A stretch of DNA of 55,544 nt from an uncultured Eubacteriales bacterium (lineage in GTDB: Bacteria; Bacillota; Clostridia; Lachnospirales; Lachnospiraceae): the NCBI GenBank assembly GCA_900319795.1, contig ONPU01000019.1:1-55544 (forward strand), read 5' to 3'. Position 1 is the stretch's first letter. Every line of letters starts with the position of its first letter. The notes below the pieces were generated by a model that saw nothing but the letters and a program-made list of their open reading frames with translations, was not told the DNA's origin and searched no databases. Shown piece by piece: positions 1 to 9,167 of this stretch. The translations under genes and the position numbers were made by a program.

Positions 1-260
1 TCCTTGATTCACGATGAAACTGACTTCTCTTACTTAAGATTCTCTCAGTTCCCCGTTTCCTTACTTACTGTTGGTTTTTCGTCTTAACGAAACTTTTTTT
101 CATGTGCTCCTTGAGGCTGTAAGTTTCCTCTGGAACACACTGAACTTTCGGGTTTTTGATCTTCCATAAATCGCTTTATTTCAGATCGTAAGTATGTGTT
201 TCACTGTTCAGTTATCAAGGTTCTTTGAGTTTTTTTGCTGCCCCATTTCCGTGAGGCAGC
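1..260 (-). other. Probable leader of an rRNA operon (rRNA itself outside window)
   Basis: This stretch has no gene. Read on the minus strand it follows a strong promoter at 267-295. It begins with a hairpin (GCTGCC at 260-255 pairing with GGCAGC at 242-237) and then an A-run. Around 200-225 it contains CCTTGATAACTGAACA, which resembles the sequence seen in rRNA leaders and spacers of Bacillota. No 16S, 23S or 5S sequence lies inside the window, so the rRNA identity is inferred from the promoter strength, the untranslated leader and this motif. Confidence 0.45.
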
Positions 261-266
261 TTAGTT

Positions 267-295
267 ATAATATCAAACCAGATTACTCGTGTCAA
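267..295 (-). promoter_or_regulatory. Strong sigma-A promoter reading toward position 1
   Basis: On the minus strand TTGACA (295-290) is separated by exactly 17 bp from TATTAT (272-267). Transcription would start near 260 and leave the window on the left. No coding sequence follows, so the product is a long untranslated RNA, probably an rRNA operon. It lies between the end of the transglutaminase-like gene (326) and the leader. Confidence 0.75.
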
Positions 296-325
296 CAACT
301 TTTTTAATTTATTTTTATTTATTTT

Positions 326-2818
326 TCAGCTGCCGTTTTTCACTTTGACTTTAATCGATTTATAGGTTCCGTCCTGGGCATACGCAAACACATAACAGGT
401 ACCGGCTGCTTTCGCTTTGATCTTCCCTTTCGAACTTACTGTTGCGATATCCGTATTGGAAGATTCATAGCAGATCTTGCGATGGATCTTGATCTTTCCG
501 CCCTTCAAGACAGCTGTCACTTTCAGCTTGAACGTCTTTCCTGTTTTCAGAGTGACGGACTTTTTATTCAGCTTGATCGATTTGTAATTGCCGTATGTTC
601 CTCCTGCCGTATAAGCGTGCACTGTTTTGGATGTTGTAAGGACAGTCCTTGCCGTACCATTTCCCTTGACAGCCATCACGATGAACTTATAGGCACATCC
701 TTTTTTCAGTTTCTTATAAGTCCATTTCCACTGAGACGCTTTTACCTCAGCGAGTTTTTTGAACTTCCGGCTCTTCCCGCATCGGTTGCCGAAAATCACA
801 TACGCGCTCGCGCCGCTCACCTTCTTCCAGCGAATGGTCACGGAATTCTTCTTTGTTTTATAGACTCTGGCCTTAAGCGGACGGAAACTGCTTCCGGCCG
901 GGCCCTCTTCTCCTCCCGAAACAATCGCGGCCGATGCTTTCTCAACCGCACTTCCCTTTGCCGCTTCTTTTTCAGGCGTCACAGGTACCTTTTTAACAAG
1001 CATCCGGATCTTCAGAGTTTTGCTGACAGTAGGACTTTCATCCGAGATTGCTTTGACAGTCAGCACGCCTTCTTTTTTCGCGGTAATCGTGTATCCGGCG
1101 GATGTTTTGTCAATCTGCGCCGAAGACTCGTCGCCGCTTATGGTCCAATGATAGTCCAGGCTTTCGGCATTTGACGGTGTTACAACCGCGGAAAGACTTA
1201 AGGCCTTATCTCCCACATAGAGTGTCGTTTCTCCCGAAACAGCCGTAGATCCGGATCGGATTTCGATTCCGGTTGCGTGCTGGAGAATCGTGACTGCGCC
1301 GACAGCCTCCATGTCCCGGTCTCTGGTTGTCACCGTCACGGTCACAATTCCTTTTTTCTTCGCTGTCAGAGTTCCATCCGAAGAAATGGAAGCGATTGAG
1401 CTGTCACTGACAGACCAGACGACATCTTTATGAGTAGCGTCTGAAGGCAAAATATTGGCCTGAAGTTTCAGTTTATCACCTGTATAGATCGTCTTGGTCC
1501 CGCTGAGACTTACAGACTCAACGTGCGTTGTATGATCCAGATAGGGATCTGCCGAAAGAAGTAGTTCTTTTTCGTAATAGGTGCTGATCGTCTCCTCATC
1601 ATAAAAGTACCTGGAGATACTGTTCAAAGCAGTATTGATTTTGTATCCCCAATAACCATCCTGATTATAGGAAACGCTTTCTTCGCTCTTTTGTCCGCCT
1701 CTTAGGAAAAGATAATTCAGATTTTTCTTTTCATCACAGTTCGTAAGGTCCACCAGATAGTTTTTACCGTCTTCCATCGTGACGATATTCCACATATGGG
1801 CCCCGCCCGAGATAAATCCGGAAACCAGAATGCTCCCTACATCGGAAAGTGAGAAACGGCTCCTGTCACAGAGGTACTGAAATGCTTTCGCATAGCCTTC
1901 GCAGACAACCTCCGTGTCCGGATCCTCGTCAAAAACCCAGATCATCTGCCACGGATTCCCGTAGGCAGTGGCGGAATCCGCGCTGTGATTATAGCTTGCC
2001 TTTTCGCAAATATAATCTCTGTACGCGGTCAGCTTTTCCAGGTCCGTTTTCCCGACATTCGCTTTCTGTACTTTTCCGGCGTTTTCTGCCGCTCTCTTTG
2101 GAAGAGAGGTTTTGGCAGCGTCCGTTCTGAGATACATGTACGCTGTTACTTTTCCGCTCTTTACCGCCTTGGCCGCACTGTCCTCGGAACGATACTCGGG
2201 AGCGACCTGCATATAGATATCGATACAGGCATCCGATTTAAAATAAAAATAGTTTCCGGAACTGTAAAGAGTTGATGTGTCAATCGGGAAGAACGCCTGA
2301 TCAAATGTTTTCTCAAACCAATAGAGTTCATATGGAATATCCACAAGAAGGGCATTGAGAATTCCCTGGATGTCCAAAGCCGTATAGATGGAATTATAAA
2401 CTTCCTTCGCACTTCCTGCGCCCGACATGGACTTGGGAACTCTTTTGACACCGAAAACCTCCTGCATCAGGGACTGCATGGGAACATGAAAGACCGTATA
2501 AGTTTCCGTTCCTGCCGCGACTTTTGAAACCCCTTCCTTCACAACGTCATAAACCACCTGACTTGCGGGAGAAAGCGCCTTTCTCATCGCCGCCTTCCTG
2601 TTGGCGGCCTTCAGCGTCGGAACATCCTTAGGAGACTCGATCACGCAGTTTTCCAGAAAGACTTCATCGAAATACCCCTGAAGCAGCTCATCCGAAGTAT
2701 TGCTCTCTTCCGATGCGGCTGCAGCCTGTAGATCGGCATCGGCAAAAACATTGGTTGCAAAGAGCAGCATTGCCGCGACCAGTAATACCGTATTTACAAA
2801 AAAGCGGATCTTCTTCAT
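326..2818 (-). CDS. Secreted transglutaminase-like protein with Ig-like (Big2) domains
   Basis: The 830-residue product starts with a signal peptide (about residues 1-26, ending VFA). A transglutaminase-like core lies at about 255-375. Its presumptive triad is Cys306 (in VVCEGYAKAF), His341 (GGAHMWN) and Asp357 (YLVDLTN), all present, so the fold may be active as a protease or transamidase. It is followed by two bacterial Ig-like Big2 repeats (about 432-610), a fibronectin-III-like stretch (about 650-735) and a last Big2 repeat at the C-terminus. There is no sortase signal or C-terminal membrane segment, so it is probably secreted or held non-covalently. It is the last gene of the pfkA-to-cvpA run, 49 bp after cvpA. 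Substrate unknown. Confidence 0.8.
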   Translation of the reverse strand: MKKIRFFVNTVLLVAAMLLFATNVFADADLQAAAASEESNTSDELLQGYFDEVFLENCVIESPKDVPTLKAANRKAAMRKALSPASQVVYDVVKEGVSKVAAGTETYTVFHVPMQSLMQEVFGVKRVPKSMSGAGSAKEVYNSIYTALDIQGILNALLVDIPYELYWFEKTFDQAFFPIDTSTLYSSGNYFYFKSDACIDIYMQVAPEYRSEDSAAKAVKSGKVTAYMYLRTDAAKTSLPKRAAENAGKVQKANVGKTDLEKLTAYRDYICEKASYNHSADSATAYGNPWQMIWVFDEDPDTEVVCEGYAKAFQYLCDRSRFSLSDVGSILVSGFISGGAHMWNIVTMEDGKNYLVDLTNCDEKKNLNYLFLRGGQKSEESVSYNQDGYWGYKINTALNSISRYFYDEETISTYYEKELLLSADPYLDHTTHVESVSLSGTKTIYTGDKLKLQANILPSDATHKDVVWSVSDSSIASISSDGTLTAKKKGIVTVTVTTRDRDMEAVGAVTILQHATGIEIRSGSTAVSGETTLYVGDKALSLSAVVTPSNAESLDYHWTISGDESSAQIDKTSAGYTITAKKEGVLTVKAISDESPTVSKTLKIRMLVKKVPVTPEKEAAKGSAVEKASAAIVSGGEEGPAGSSFRPLKARVYKTKKNSVTIRWKKVSGASAYVIFGNRCGKSRKFKKLAEVKASQWKWTYKKLKKGCAYKFIVMAVKGNGTARTVLTTSKTVHAYTAGGTYGNYKSIKLNKKSVTLKTGKTFKLKVTAVLKGGKIKIHRKICYESSNTDIATVSSKGKIKAKAAGTCYVFAYAQDGTYKSIKVKVKNGS

Positions 2819-2867
2819 ATCGTTCTCCCGGATTGGTTCATAAAAAGCAGGGCCAAAGGGGGTTCAT

Positions 2868-3566
2868 TTACAGACGGCCTGCCACGGTACTAAGAAGCAG
2901 CGGCAGGATTTTCGCAAGCGGATTCATTTCATAGATCATAAGCAGAAAGGGACTGGCCTTGATCTGGGCCAGCAGCGCGGATCCTTCGGGCGTATTCGAA
3001 AAGAGGGAAATCAGACCGTATCCGATCCAGATGATTCCAAACGCCCAAAGGCCTCCCAAAAGAAGTCCCATAAAACGGTCAATGGAGCGCATGGTCCTTC
3101 CGCTGAATATGCCGCTGATCACCATCGAAAGAAAGCTGAAAATAAGGGATGACGCTATAAATGTGACCAGAGCGGCCGTCAAAGTAATTGCAAATGATAC
3201 AATCTTCGAGGTAATGACATTCCTCATTTCCCCGGTCGCAAGCGCGGAAGCAATTAATGCCACGAGCACCTGCTGGGCATTTGCCGGATTGCCACCCGAG
3301 GAAGTCTCTTCGGCAAGAGCGCCGGACTCGGCGGCATTCATATAGCTGTCTACAACCGCTTCCGTCTTTTCCACATAGAATTCCTTTACGGCTTTGCTTT
3401 CGGACAGATATCTGCTGACAGCCGGAGTCAGGATCATAGAGCAGGCAAGCACTACGATCAGGGAAATCATCGAAAGAAGGGTTTTTGAAAAGCCTCTGTA
3501 AAAGCCCCTGACCATGCCAAGCGCCAAAACAAGCAATGTTATGATTTTAAGGCTGACAAAATCCAT
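2868..3566 (-). CDS. cvpA: CvpA family membrane protein
   Basis: The 232-residue protein has the CvpA (colicin V production) layout. An N-terminal hydrophobic segment with the GFYRGF stretch (about 9-26) is followed by a second segment (about 32-50), an extracytoplasmic region of about 75 residues rich in Glu and Ala, and two further membrane segments, one with GLLLGGLWAFGIIWIGYG. CvpA homologues are inner-membrane proteins linked to envelope integrity; the molecular function is unsettled. It lies 27 bp downstream of the DUF5711-like gene and is probably co-transcribed with it. Confidence 0.75.
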   Translation of the reverse strand: MDFVSLKIITLLVLALGMVRGFYRGFSKTLLSMISLIVVLACSMILTPAVSRYLSESKAVKEFYVEKTEAVVDSYMNAAESGALAEETSSGGNPANAQQVLVALIASALATGEMRNVITSKIVSFAITLTAALVTFIASSLIFSFLSMVISGIFSGRTMRSIDRFMGLLLGGLWAFGIIWIGYGLISLFSNTPEGSALLAQIKASPFLLMIYEMNPLAKILPLLLSTVAGRL

Positions 3567-3593
3567 CCTTTTTCCTCAGCTGATCGTTGAAGC

Positions 3594-4724
3594 TCATTGG
3601 AGGCGGATCACCTGCATCTGCTGATCCGTCACCAGCAGATAGCGGTTTCTTCCGAGTTTCAGTACATCCGTGATGCTGCCGCTTTTGACTTTCCCGGTGA
3701 AGCGGCACACTCCGTCCATCGAATAGATCGCGAAATCCGAGCTGTTGTTCATGATCACTTCATTTCCGCAGACACGGGTTCCGGTATAGGCGAAATCCAC
3801 GAAAGCGGTGGATACGTGATTGCCCGCGGCGGAATACATCTGCATCTCGAAGCGGTGAGCGGCATCTTCGCTGCGGAAGATGAAACCCATGTACTCATTG
3901 TCATGGAACGTACTGACAATGTCCTTCTGAAAGACCACGTCGTGGTTGTGTTCACTGTTTTTCAAATCTTTCGCGACGGTAAAACCATCGTCGCGAATCA
4001 CCATGCAGTGCTTTCCGTTCAGGTATTCCAGTTCAGGGACAAAGACGCCGCTGTAGCGGAGTTCTCCCTGAAGCCGGTCGCTGCCGCCGCCCCCATTTTC
4101 AAAATGATAGAAGCGGACCTCGGATCCGGTATTTCCGTCCGAGCAGGTAAGATACGAGATCGCCAGATTCATCCCGTCATTCGAAACGTCCATCGCGAAA
4201 GGATAGCCCGGATCCGACATCGAGGAAATCCCCGACGCGATCTCAGCGCCGTCCTTTGTATAATATACGAAGGATTCTTTTTCTCCGTTCCGCATGAGGA
4301 CAGCGATCGTATCTTTCGCGGATATCCTGGCAAGAAGGATCTGGTCGGCAGTTTCGAAAGAGGATACCTTTCCTTTTTCGTTGTAAATGTAGACGCCCGT
4401 TCCTCCCCTGTCATAAATGAGAATCTGATCTCCGCACGTGTCTACCTGCGGGTCTCCCATGGAATAGGTAAGACTCCAGACACTTTCCAGATTCCTGTTC
4501 AGAAGTGTGGCCCCGTCTTCCATATAGCGGACGACATAGCCGTCAAACCAGGTAAAACGGGAGACCAGAGAACTCTTATCCGCGCTTTTAACCACTTCAT
4601 AATTATGATAGGTTTTTTTATCAAAATGATTTTTCACCAGAAAAGCGGATATCACAACAAGGACCACAACTGCCGCCGTGGCCAGATATCTGACTCTTCT
4701 GTCTGAGAAAAAAGACCGTATCAT
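3594..4724 (-). CDS. DUF5711-like single-pass membrane protein
   Basis: The 376-residue protein has one N-terminal membrane anchor (about residues 12-30) after a short basic cytoplasmic tail. A long extracytoplasmic part made of short beta-strand repeats follows, suggestive of a propeller (recurring motifs such as YMEDGATLLNR, ILIYDRGGTGVYIYN, FAIYSMDGV). It resembles the DUF5711 family of Lachnospiraceae. No catalytic residues are apparent and the function is unknown. The gene starts directly after recR with no spacer, so it is probably translated from the same transcript. Confidence 0.6.
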   Translation of the reverse strand: MIRSFFSDRRVRYLATAAVVVLVVISAFLVKNHFDKKTYHNYEVVKSADKSSLVSRFTWFDGYVVRYMEDGATLLNRNLESVWSLTYSMGDPQVDTCGDQILIYDRGGTGVYIYNEKGKVSSFETADQILLARISAKDTIAVLMRNGEKESFVYYTKDGAEIASGISSMSDPGYPFAMDVSNDGMNLAISYLTCSDGNTGSEVRFYHFENGGGGSDRLQGELRYSGVFVPELEYLNGKHCMVIRDDGFTVAKDLKNSEHNHDVVFQKDIVSTFHDNEYMGFIFRSEDAAHRFEMQMYSAAGNHVSTAFVDFAYTGTRVCGNEVIMNNSSDFAIYSMDGVCRFTGKVKSGSITDVLKLGRNRYLLVTDQQMQVIRLQ

Positions 4725-5321
4725 TTATAAAACCGTCCGTCCTTCGAGAGCACGGAGCAACGTCACCTCGTCAATATTTTCAAGATCTCCGCCCACCGGA
4801 ACGCCGTTGGCGATTCTGGTGGTCTTGATTCCGACCGGACGAATCAGGCGGCTGATATACATCGCCGTGGTTTCGCCTTCCAAAGTGGAATTGGTCGCGA
4901 TGATCACCTCTTTGACGTCACCGCTGAGCCTTGTCATAAGCTCCTTTAAACGGATATCATCCGCCCCGATCCCGAGCATGGGGGAAATGGCACCGTGAAG
5001 GACGTGATAGACGCCCTCATATTTTCCGGTCCGCTCGTACGCGGCCAGATCCCGCGGCGTCTCCACCACCATAATCGTCGAATGATCCCTCTTCGGGTTG
5101 CCGCAGATCGGGCAGAGTTCCGTGTCCGTCAGTGTCTGGCATTCCTTGCAGTAGCGCACGTTTTGGCGCGTTTCCGTCAGCGTCTTCGAAAGTTTTTCCA
5201 CTTTCTCCTTCGGCATGGAAATGATATGAAATGCCAGCCTCTGGGCTGTTTTAGAGCCGATCCCGGGTAATGTCGCAAGCTGTTCGATCAGCTCCTGTAT
5301 GTGCCCGCTGAAATAGTCCAT
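4725..5321 (-). CDS. recR: Recombination mediator RecR
   Basis: The 198-residue product has the full RecR layout: an N-terminal helix-hairpin-helix (LATLPGIGSKTAQRLAF), a four-cysteine zinc finger (CKEC...CPIC, about residues 58-75), a Toprim domain (STIMVVETPRDLAAYERTG) and the C-terminal ATP-site-like segment. RecR works with RecF and RecO to load RecA at single-strand gaps. The ybaB-recR order directly after dnaX is the classical bacterial arrangement. The gap to ybaB is 21 bp. Confidence 0.97.
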   Translation of the reverse strand: MDYFSGHIQELIEQLATLPGIGSKTAQRLAFHIISMPKEKVEKLSKTLTETRQNVRYCKECQTLTDTELCPICGNPKRDHSTIMVVETPRDLAAYERTGKYEGVYHVLHGAISPMLGIGADDIRLKELMTRLSGDVKEVIIATNSTLEGETTAMYISRLIRPVGIKTTRIANGVPVGGDLENIDEVTLLRALEGRTVL

Positions 5322-5342
5322 GAGTGTTCCTCCGAACGCTTA

Positions 5343-5714
5343 TCAGAAGCTGAGGCCGCCAAGACCGCCAAGGCCGTTCATTCCGCCAAGGCCGCCGGTA
5401 AGGGCGCTCATGCCGGCGCTCTGTTCCTCTTCCACCTGTTTCAGAACATCGCGGATCGCGGCAATCAGCATATCCTGAAGCGTCTCTACGTCTTCCGGAT
5501 CAACGGCGTCCGGATCGATCTCCAGAGAAAGTACCTCGCGTTTTCCGTTCATCACAAGCTTGACGGCTCCGCCGCCCACCTGTGACACAAATTCCTTTTC
5601 TTCAAGAGCTTTCTGCTGCTCTTCCATCTGGCGCTGCATTTTCTGGGCCTGTTTCATCAGGTTGCCCATGTTGCCCGGCATTCCTCCGCCGTATCCGCCG
5701 CTTCTCTTTGCCAT
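5343..5714 (-). CDS. ybaB: YbaB/EbfC nucleoid-associated protein
   Basis: The 123-residue protein has the YbaB core: a long amphipathic helix (LMKQAQKMQRQMEEQQKAL), the segment VKLVMNGKREVLSLEID, and a helix ending in the acidic stretch before the tail. Its N-terminus is rich in Gly and Met and its C-terminus in Gly and Leu, which is usual for Clostridia. Family members bind DNA as dimers. It lies 14 bp after dnaX and 21 bp before recR, matching the conserved dnaX-ybaB-recR order. Confidence 0.95.
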   Translation of the reverse strand: MAKRSGGYGGGMPGNMGNLMKQAQKMQRQMEEQQKALEEKEFVSQVGGGAVKLVMNGKREVLSLEIDPDAVDPEDVETLQDMLIAAIRDVLKQVEEEQSAGMSALTGGLGGMNGLGGLGGLSF

Positions 5715-5728
5715 AATGATTCTCCTTT

Positions 5729-7393
5729 TTAAAATGGATCTTCCGGAAATTCCGAATCCGGTATCACTTCGACCTGCACACCCGGCATCTGCGCTTCCGC
5801 GTAGGCCTGCGTATCTATTGTCTTTAAGGAACCCGGTTTTGCGTCCTTCGCCAGATAAAATGTGACAGGTACATGTTTTCCTGTTTTTCTGGCCAGATAC
5901 TTCTCCAGCTCCTCTTTCGAGTACTCGTCTGCAGCGATCACACGGGCGGCTTCCCGGTTGAGACCTTCCCCGAGTTCGATAAACAGACGATTCTCCAGTG
6001 TTTCTTCATTATACTGAACATGCGCGTGATGCTGAAGCTGGTTTTTCAAAAGGCCCCTTCCTTTTCCGCCCGGCATGTCCGCGATCAGCCTGTCCCAGGA
6101 TGCCGCGATCGCCTTCAGATCATCGGGAGCCGCATCGGGAAGGAGCACCTTCTCTCCCTCATCCGCAGGTTCCACATCCGTTTTTTTTGCCTGATTTTCA
6201 AAGCTTCCGGCCGGCACAAAGCCGCCTGCCATGAGCTCCTCTACCTTCAGTTCGAGCTGCCTGATTCTGCCCGTCCAGGCATCTTCATGTTCATCGGATT
6301 CCGCCTTTGAAAGAAGGATCAGCGAAGTCTCCGCCAATACTCTTCTGTCAGACGCGAACCGCATTCTGTTCATGAGTTCGGACAGTACGCGAATGTATCT
6401 GGCCACCGTATCCGAATCGAGCTCGCCGGATATTTTCTTCAGATCTTCAAGCTGTTCGGACGAAACATCGATCAGCTCTTCAGCATCTTTTGAATCCGTT
6501 TCGCTCACGATGAGTACATTTCTCAGATACCAGACATAATCGGAAATGAACTGGCTGACCTCCGCTCCTTCGGAAATCTGATTCGAGAAATCCCGAATCA
6601 CGCCTGCCGTGTCTCCCCTGATCAGCTTCCGGGTCAACCCGGAAAAGACTTCATGATCCGCCTCTCCCAGAGCCTTCAGGACTTTTTCATAAGTCAGCTT
6701 TTCTCCCATATAGAACGCGATACAGCGGTCAAGGAGAGAAAGCGCGTCGCGCATCGAACCATCGGCCGCGCGGGCGATGAAATCCAGCGCCTTATCCTCA
6801 GCTTCAGTATCTTCCTTCTGAAGAAGCTCCTTCATTCTGAGCGCAATCTGGCGGCTTCCGATTCTCCGGAAATCATATCTCTGACAGCGGGACAAAATGG
6901 TGACGGGAATACGTCCCGCCTCCGTTGTCGCCAGAATGAAAATCACGTATTCCGGCGGTTCTTCCAGTGTTTTTAAAAGCGCGTTAAAAGCACCTGCCGA
7001 GAGCATGTGCACTTCGTCGATAATATAGACCTTATACCTGCCTTCGGTCGGCCTGTAACGCACTTCGTCAATAATGTCTCTAATATTATCGACGCCGTTG
7101 TTGGAAGCGGCGTCGATTTCAATGACATTCATGGAAGTTCCGTCTGTGATACTCCTGCAGACACTGCACTCACCGCAGGGGTTCCCGTTTTCGGGGTGTT
7201 CACAGTTGACCGCCCTCGCCAGGATCTTGGCCGCGGATGTCTTTCCGGTGCCCCTTGTCCCCGTAAAGAGGTAGGCGTGCTGAAGACGATCCGTTATGAC
7301 CTGATTGCGCAGGGCACGTACGATCGGATCCTGACCTTTGATCTCATCAAAAATCCGGGGCCGTGCCTTGCGATAGAGAGCGACATAGGACAT
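5729..7393 (-). CDS. dnaX: DNA polymerase III subunit gamma/tau
   Basis: The 554-residue clamp-loader ATPase shows the Walker A motif GTRGTGKT (residues 45-52), zinc-binding cysteines at 64, 73, 76 and 79, the Walker B segment VYIIDEVHML and the sensor region LSRCQRYDF. The C-terminal part (after about 380) is the less conserved tau-like region that would contact the polymerase and helicase. It begins 6 bp after pfkA and is probably expressed from the pfkA promoter at 8549-8577. Confidence 0.97.
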   Translation of the reverse strand: MSYVALYRKARPRIFDEIKGQDPIVRALRNQVITDRLQHAYLFTGTRGTGKTSAAKILARAVNCEHPENGNPCGECSVCRSITDGTSMNVIEIDAASNNGVDNIRDIIDEVRYRPTEGRYKVYIIDEVHMLSAGAFNALLKTLEEPPEYVIFILATTEAGRIPVTILSRCQRYDFRRIGSRQIALRMKELLQKEDTEAEDKALDFIARAADGSMRDALSLLDRCIAFYMGEKLTYEKVLKALGEADHEVFSGLTRKLIRGDTAGVIRDFSNQISEGAEVSQFISDYVWYLRNVLIVSETDSKDAEELIDVSSEQLEDLKKISGELDSDTVARYIRVLSELMNRMRFASDRRVLAETSLILLSKAESDEHEDAWTGRIRQLELKVEELMAGGFVPAGSFENQAKKTDVEPADEGEKVLLPDAAPDDLKAIAASWDRLIADMPGGKGRGLLKNQLQHHAHVQYNEETLENRLFIELGEGLNREAARVIAADEYSKEELEKYLARKTGKHVPVTFYLAKDAKPGSLKTIDTQAYAEAQMPGVQVEVIPDSEFPEDPF

Positions 7394-7399
7394 AAAGAA

Positions 7400-8479
7400 T
7401 TAATCTCCAAAGCTGATTCCCATAAATTTCGCCAGCTCGATCGTCTGATCGTGCGGATCGACCATCTTGAGCTTTCCGGCTGACTTTTCAAGCGGAATCT
7501 TCTTGACTTCGTTGTTGACAATACCGACCATGATGCCGTACTGCTCTTTGATGATGCACTGAGCGGCATAAACACCGAGCTTTGTGGACAGAAGTCTGTC
7601 GAACGGATCCGGAGACCCGCCGCGCTGTACGTGTCCGGGAACGGTCACGCGGACTTCGTATCCGGTCTTCTTCGTAATATCTTCCGCGAGCTTGAAGGAA
7701 ATGGTCGGATACTTGGATGTGATCTTCTCCAGTTCTTTCTTCTGCTCTTTTTTGCCGAGCTTCGCGATTTCCTTCGGAATGGCACCTTCGGCCACAGCGA
7801 GAATCGTGAATTTCTTTCCGCTCTTATGACGTTTTTCGATCGCTTCGCAGACCTTCTTGGTATCGTACGGAATCTCGGGAAGCAGGATGATATCGGCACC
7901 GGAGGAAACGCCGGCTGCCAGTGTCAGCCATCCGACCTTGTGGCCCATAACTTCCACGATGAACACGCGTCCGTGGGAAGAAGCGGTCGTATGGATCTGG
8001 TCAATCGCGGTCGTCGCAATATCGATCGCCGACTGATAGCCAAACGTCAGGTCCGTGCCCCAGATATCATTGTCGATTGTCTTCGGCAGATGGATGACAT
8101 TGAGTCCTTCTTCACGAAGCATGTTGGCGGTCTTCTGTGTGCCGTTGCCGCCGAGGATGACCAGGCAGTCCAGACGAAGCTTGTGATAGTTCTGCTTCAT
8201 GGCATCCACTTTATCAAGGCCGTTCGCGTCCGGAACGCGCATCAGCTTGAACGGCTGACGGGACGAACCGATAATCGTACCGCCGCGGGTCAGAATGCCC
8301 GAGAAATCAGCTGATGTCAGCAGGCGGAAATTCCCGTAGATGAGACCCTTATATCCTTCTTCAAAGCCGTAAATCTCCAGATCTTTAACGTTATGGCTGA
8401 GGCCTTTGACAACACCGCGCATGGTTGCGTTGAGTGCCTGGCAGTCGCCGCCGCTTGTCAGCAATCCAATCCTTTTCAT
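7400..8479 (-). CDS. pfkA: 6-phosphofructokinase with atypical phosphoryl-donor residues
   Basis: The 359-residue enzyme phosphorylates fructose 6-phosphate in glycolysis. It shows the N-terminal loop LLTSGGDCQALNA, the donor-site motif GGNGT (110-114) and the substrate motif PKTIDND (132-138). In E. coli PfkA the matching motifs are GGDGS and PGTIDND. Gly at 113 is ATP-like, Lys133 is typical of PPi-type enzymes, and Asn112 stands where Asp is usual. Whether ATP or PPi is the donor cannot be settled from sequence. A good ribosome site (GGGAGG) precedes the ATG, and a sigma-A promoter lies at 8549-8577. It heads the run pfkA-dnaX-ybaB-recR. Confidence 0.93.
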   Translation of the reverse strand: MKRIGLLTSGGDCQALNATMRGVVKGLSHNVKDLEIYGFEEGYKGLIYGNFRLLTSADFSGILTRGGTIIGSSRQPFKLMRVPDANGLDKVDAMKQNYHKLRLDCLVILGGNGTQKTANMLREEGLNVIHLPKTIDNDIWGTDLTFGYQSAIDIATTAIDQIHTTASSHGRVFIVEVMGHKVGWLTLAAGVSSGADIILLPEIPYDTKKVCEAIEKRHKSGKKFTILAVAEGAIPKEIAKLGKKEQKKELEKITSKYPTISFKLAEDITKKTGYEVRVTVPGHVQRGGSPDPFDRLLSTKLGVYAAQCIIKEQYGIMVGIVNNEVKKIPLEKSAGKLKMVDPHDQTIELAKFMGISFGD

Positions 8480-8548
8480 GCTTAGAATCCTCCCTTAAGC
8501 CTTCAGAGCGTCTTTTTTACGGTTCCCGCCCTGTGTTATTTGTGAAAT

Positions 8549-8577
8549 AGTATACTACTTGGCACTTTATTTGACAA
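8549..8577 (-). promoter_or_regulatory. Sigma-A promoter of pfkA-dnaX-ybaB-recR
   Basis: On the minus strand TTGTCA (8577-8572) and TATACT (8554-8549) are 17 bp apart. The start would be near 8541, giving a leader of about 60 nt to the pfkA ATG at 8479. Confidence 0.7.
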
Positions 8578-8594
8578 ATTGAATCGGAAAAGCC

Positions 8595-9107
8595 CTATTT
8601 GCCGGTACCGAACAGGAAACTCGCAAATCGGTTCGTTACCTCCTCATTCATCCTGCTGCCCGTACCAAAGCCGTCCCTGAAGATCCGGTCCATCGCGTCA
8701 TAGAAATCTGACAGGTTCTGTTCCTTAAACTCATCCTTCACACGTGCTTCGTCCCACTGATCGTCCAGATGATCCAGTCTGAATTCCTTATAACCGATCG
8801 TAAGAAGCTTGCTCCAGTCGGGCCCGAGCAGTTTCGCGCTGTATTCCCTGTCGAAATAATGCAGCGCCTCCGCGACCTCCTCGGGAATATCCATGTAGAA
8901 ATACTTTACAAAACTTTTTGTTTCTTCATCGTATTGTTTCAGTTCCGCAATCTTCTCATCATTCAGCGCGTCAATGTCGGCAAAGTATCTTTCAAAGAGA
9001 AGCATATATCTGGTATAGATGGCGCGCAGGATCGTTGCCTGCCCTTCTGTCTTCCATGTCTCCTTTTGCAGGATCTCCCCAATTCGTTCATAGCTTAATT
9101 CGACCAT
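8595..9107 (-). CDS. Hypothetical cytoplasmic protein, 170 residues
   Basis: The product has no signal peptide, membrane segment or motif I recognise. It looks mostly helical and acidic (for example EILQKETWKTEGQATILRAIYTRY and a region rich in Asp and Glu). The open frame extends further upstream, but AAGAAGGAG just before the two adjacent ATG codons (9110 and 9107) marks the start; 9107 has the better spacing. The longer version would run into the SRP RNA and its promoter. It stands alone between pfkA and the SRP RNA gene. Function unknown. Confidence 0.6.
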   Translation of the reverse strand: MVELSYERIGEILQKETWKTEGQATILRAIYTRYMLLFERYFADIDALNDEKIAELKQYDEETKSFVKYFYMDIPEEVAEALHYFDREYSAKLLGPDWSKLLTIGYKEFRLDHLDDQWDEARVKDEFKEQNLSDFYDAMDRIFRDGFGTGSRMNEEVTNRFASFLFGTGK

Positions 9108-9132
9108 CATTTTGCTCCTTCTTAACTGGCAA

Positions 9133-9161
9133 TTGACTTTTTTCACCAAACAGTCTATACT
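9133..9161 (+). promoter_or_regulatory. Promoter of the SRP RNA gene
   Basis: TTGACT (9133-9138) and TATACT (9156-9161) are separated by 17 bp, close to the sigma-A consensus. Transcription should start near 9168. Confidence 0.8.
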
Positions 9162-9167
9162 TTGTCC

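Noticed and set aside
237-260. GCTGCC/GGCAGC hairpin as a terminator of the transglutaminase-like gene
   Set aside because: On the minus strand it is followed by A, not T, and lies just after a promoter start, so it belongs to the new transcript's leader.
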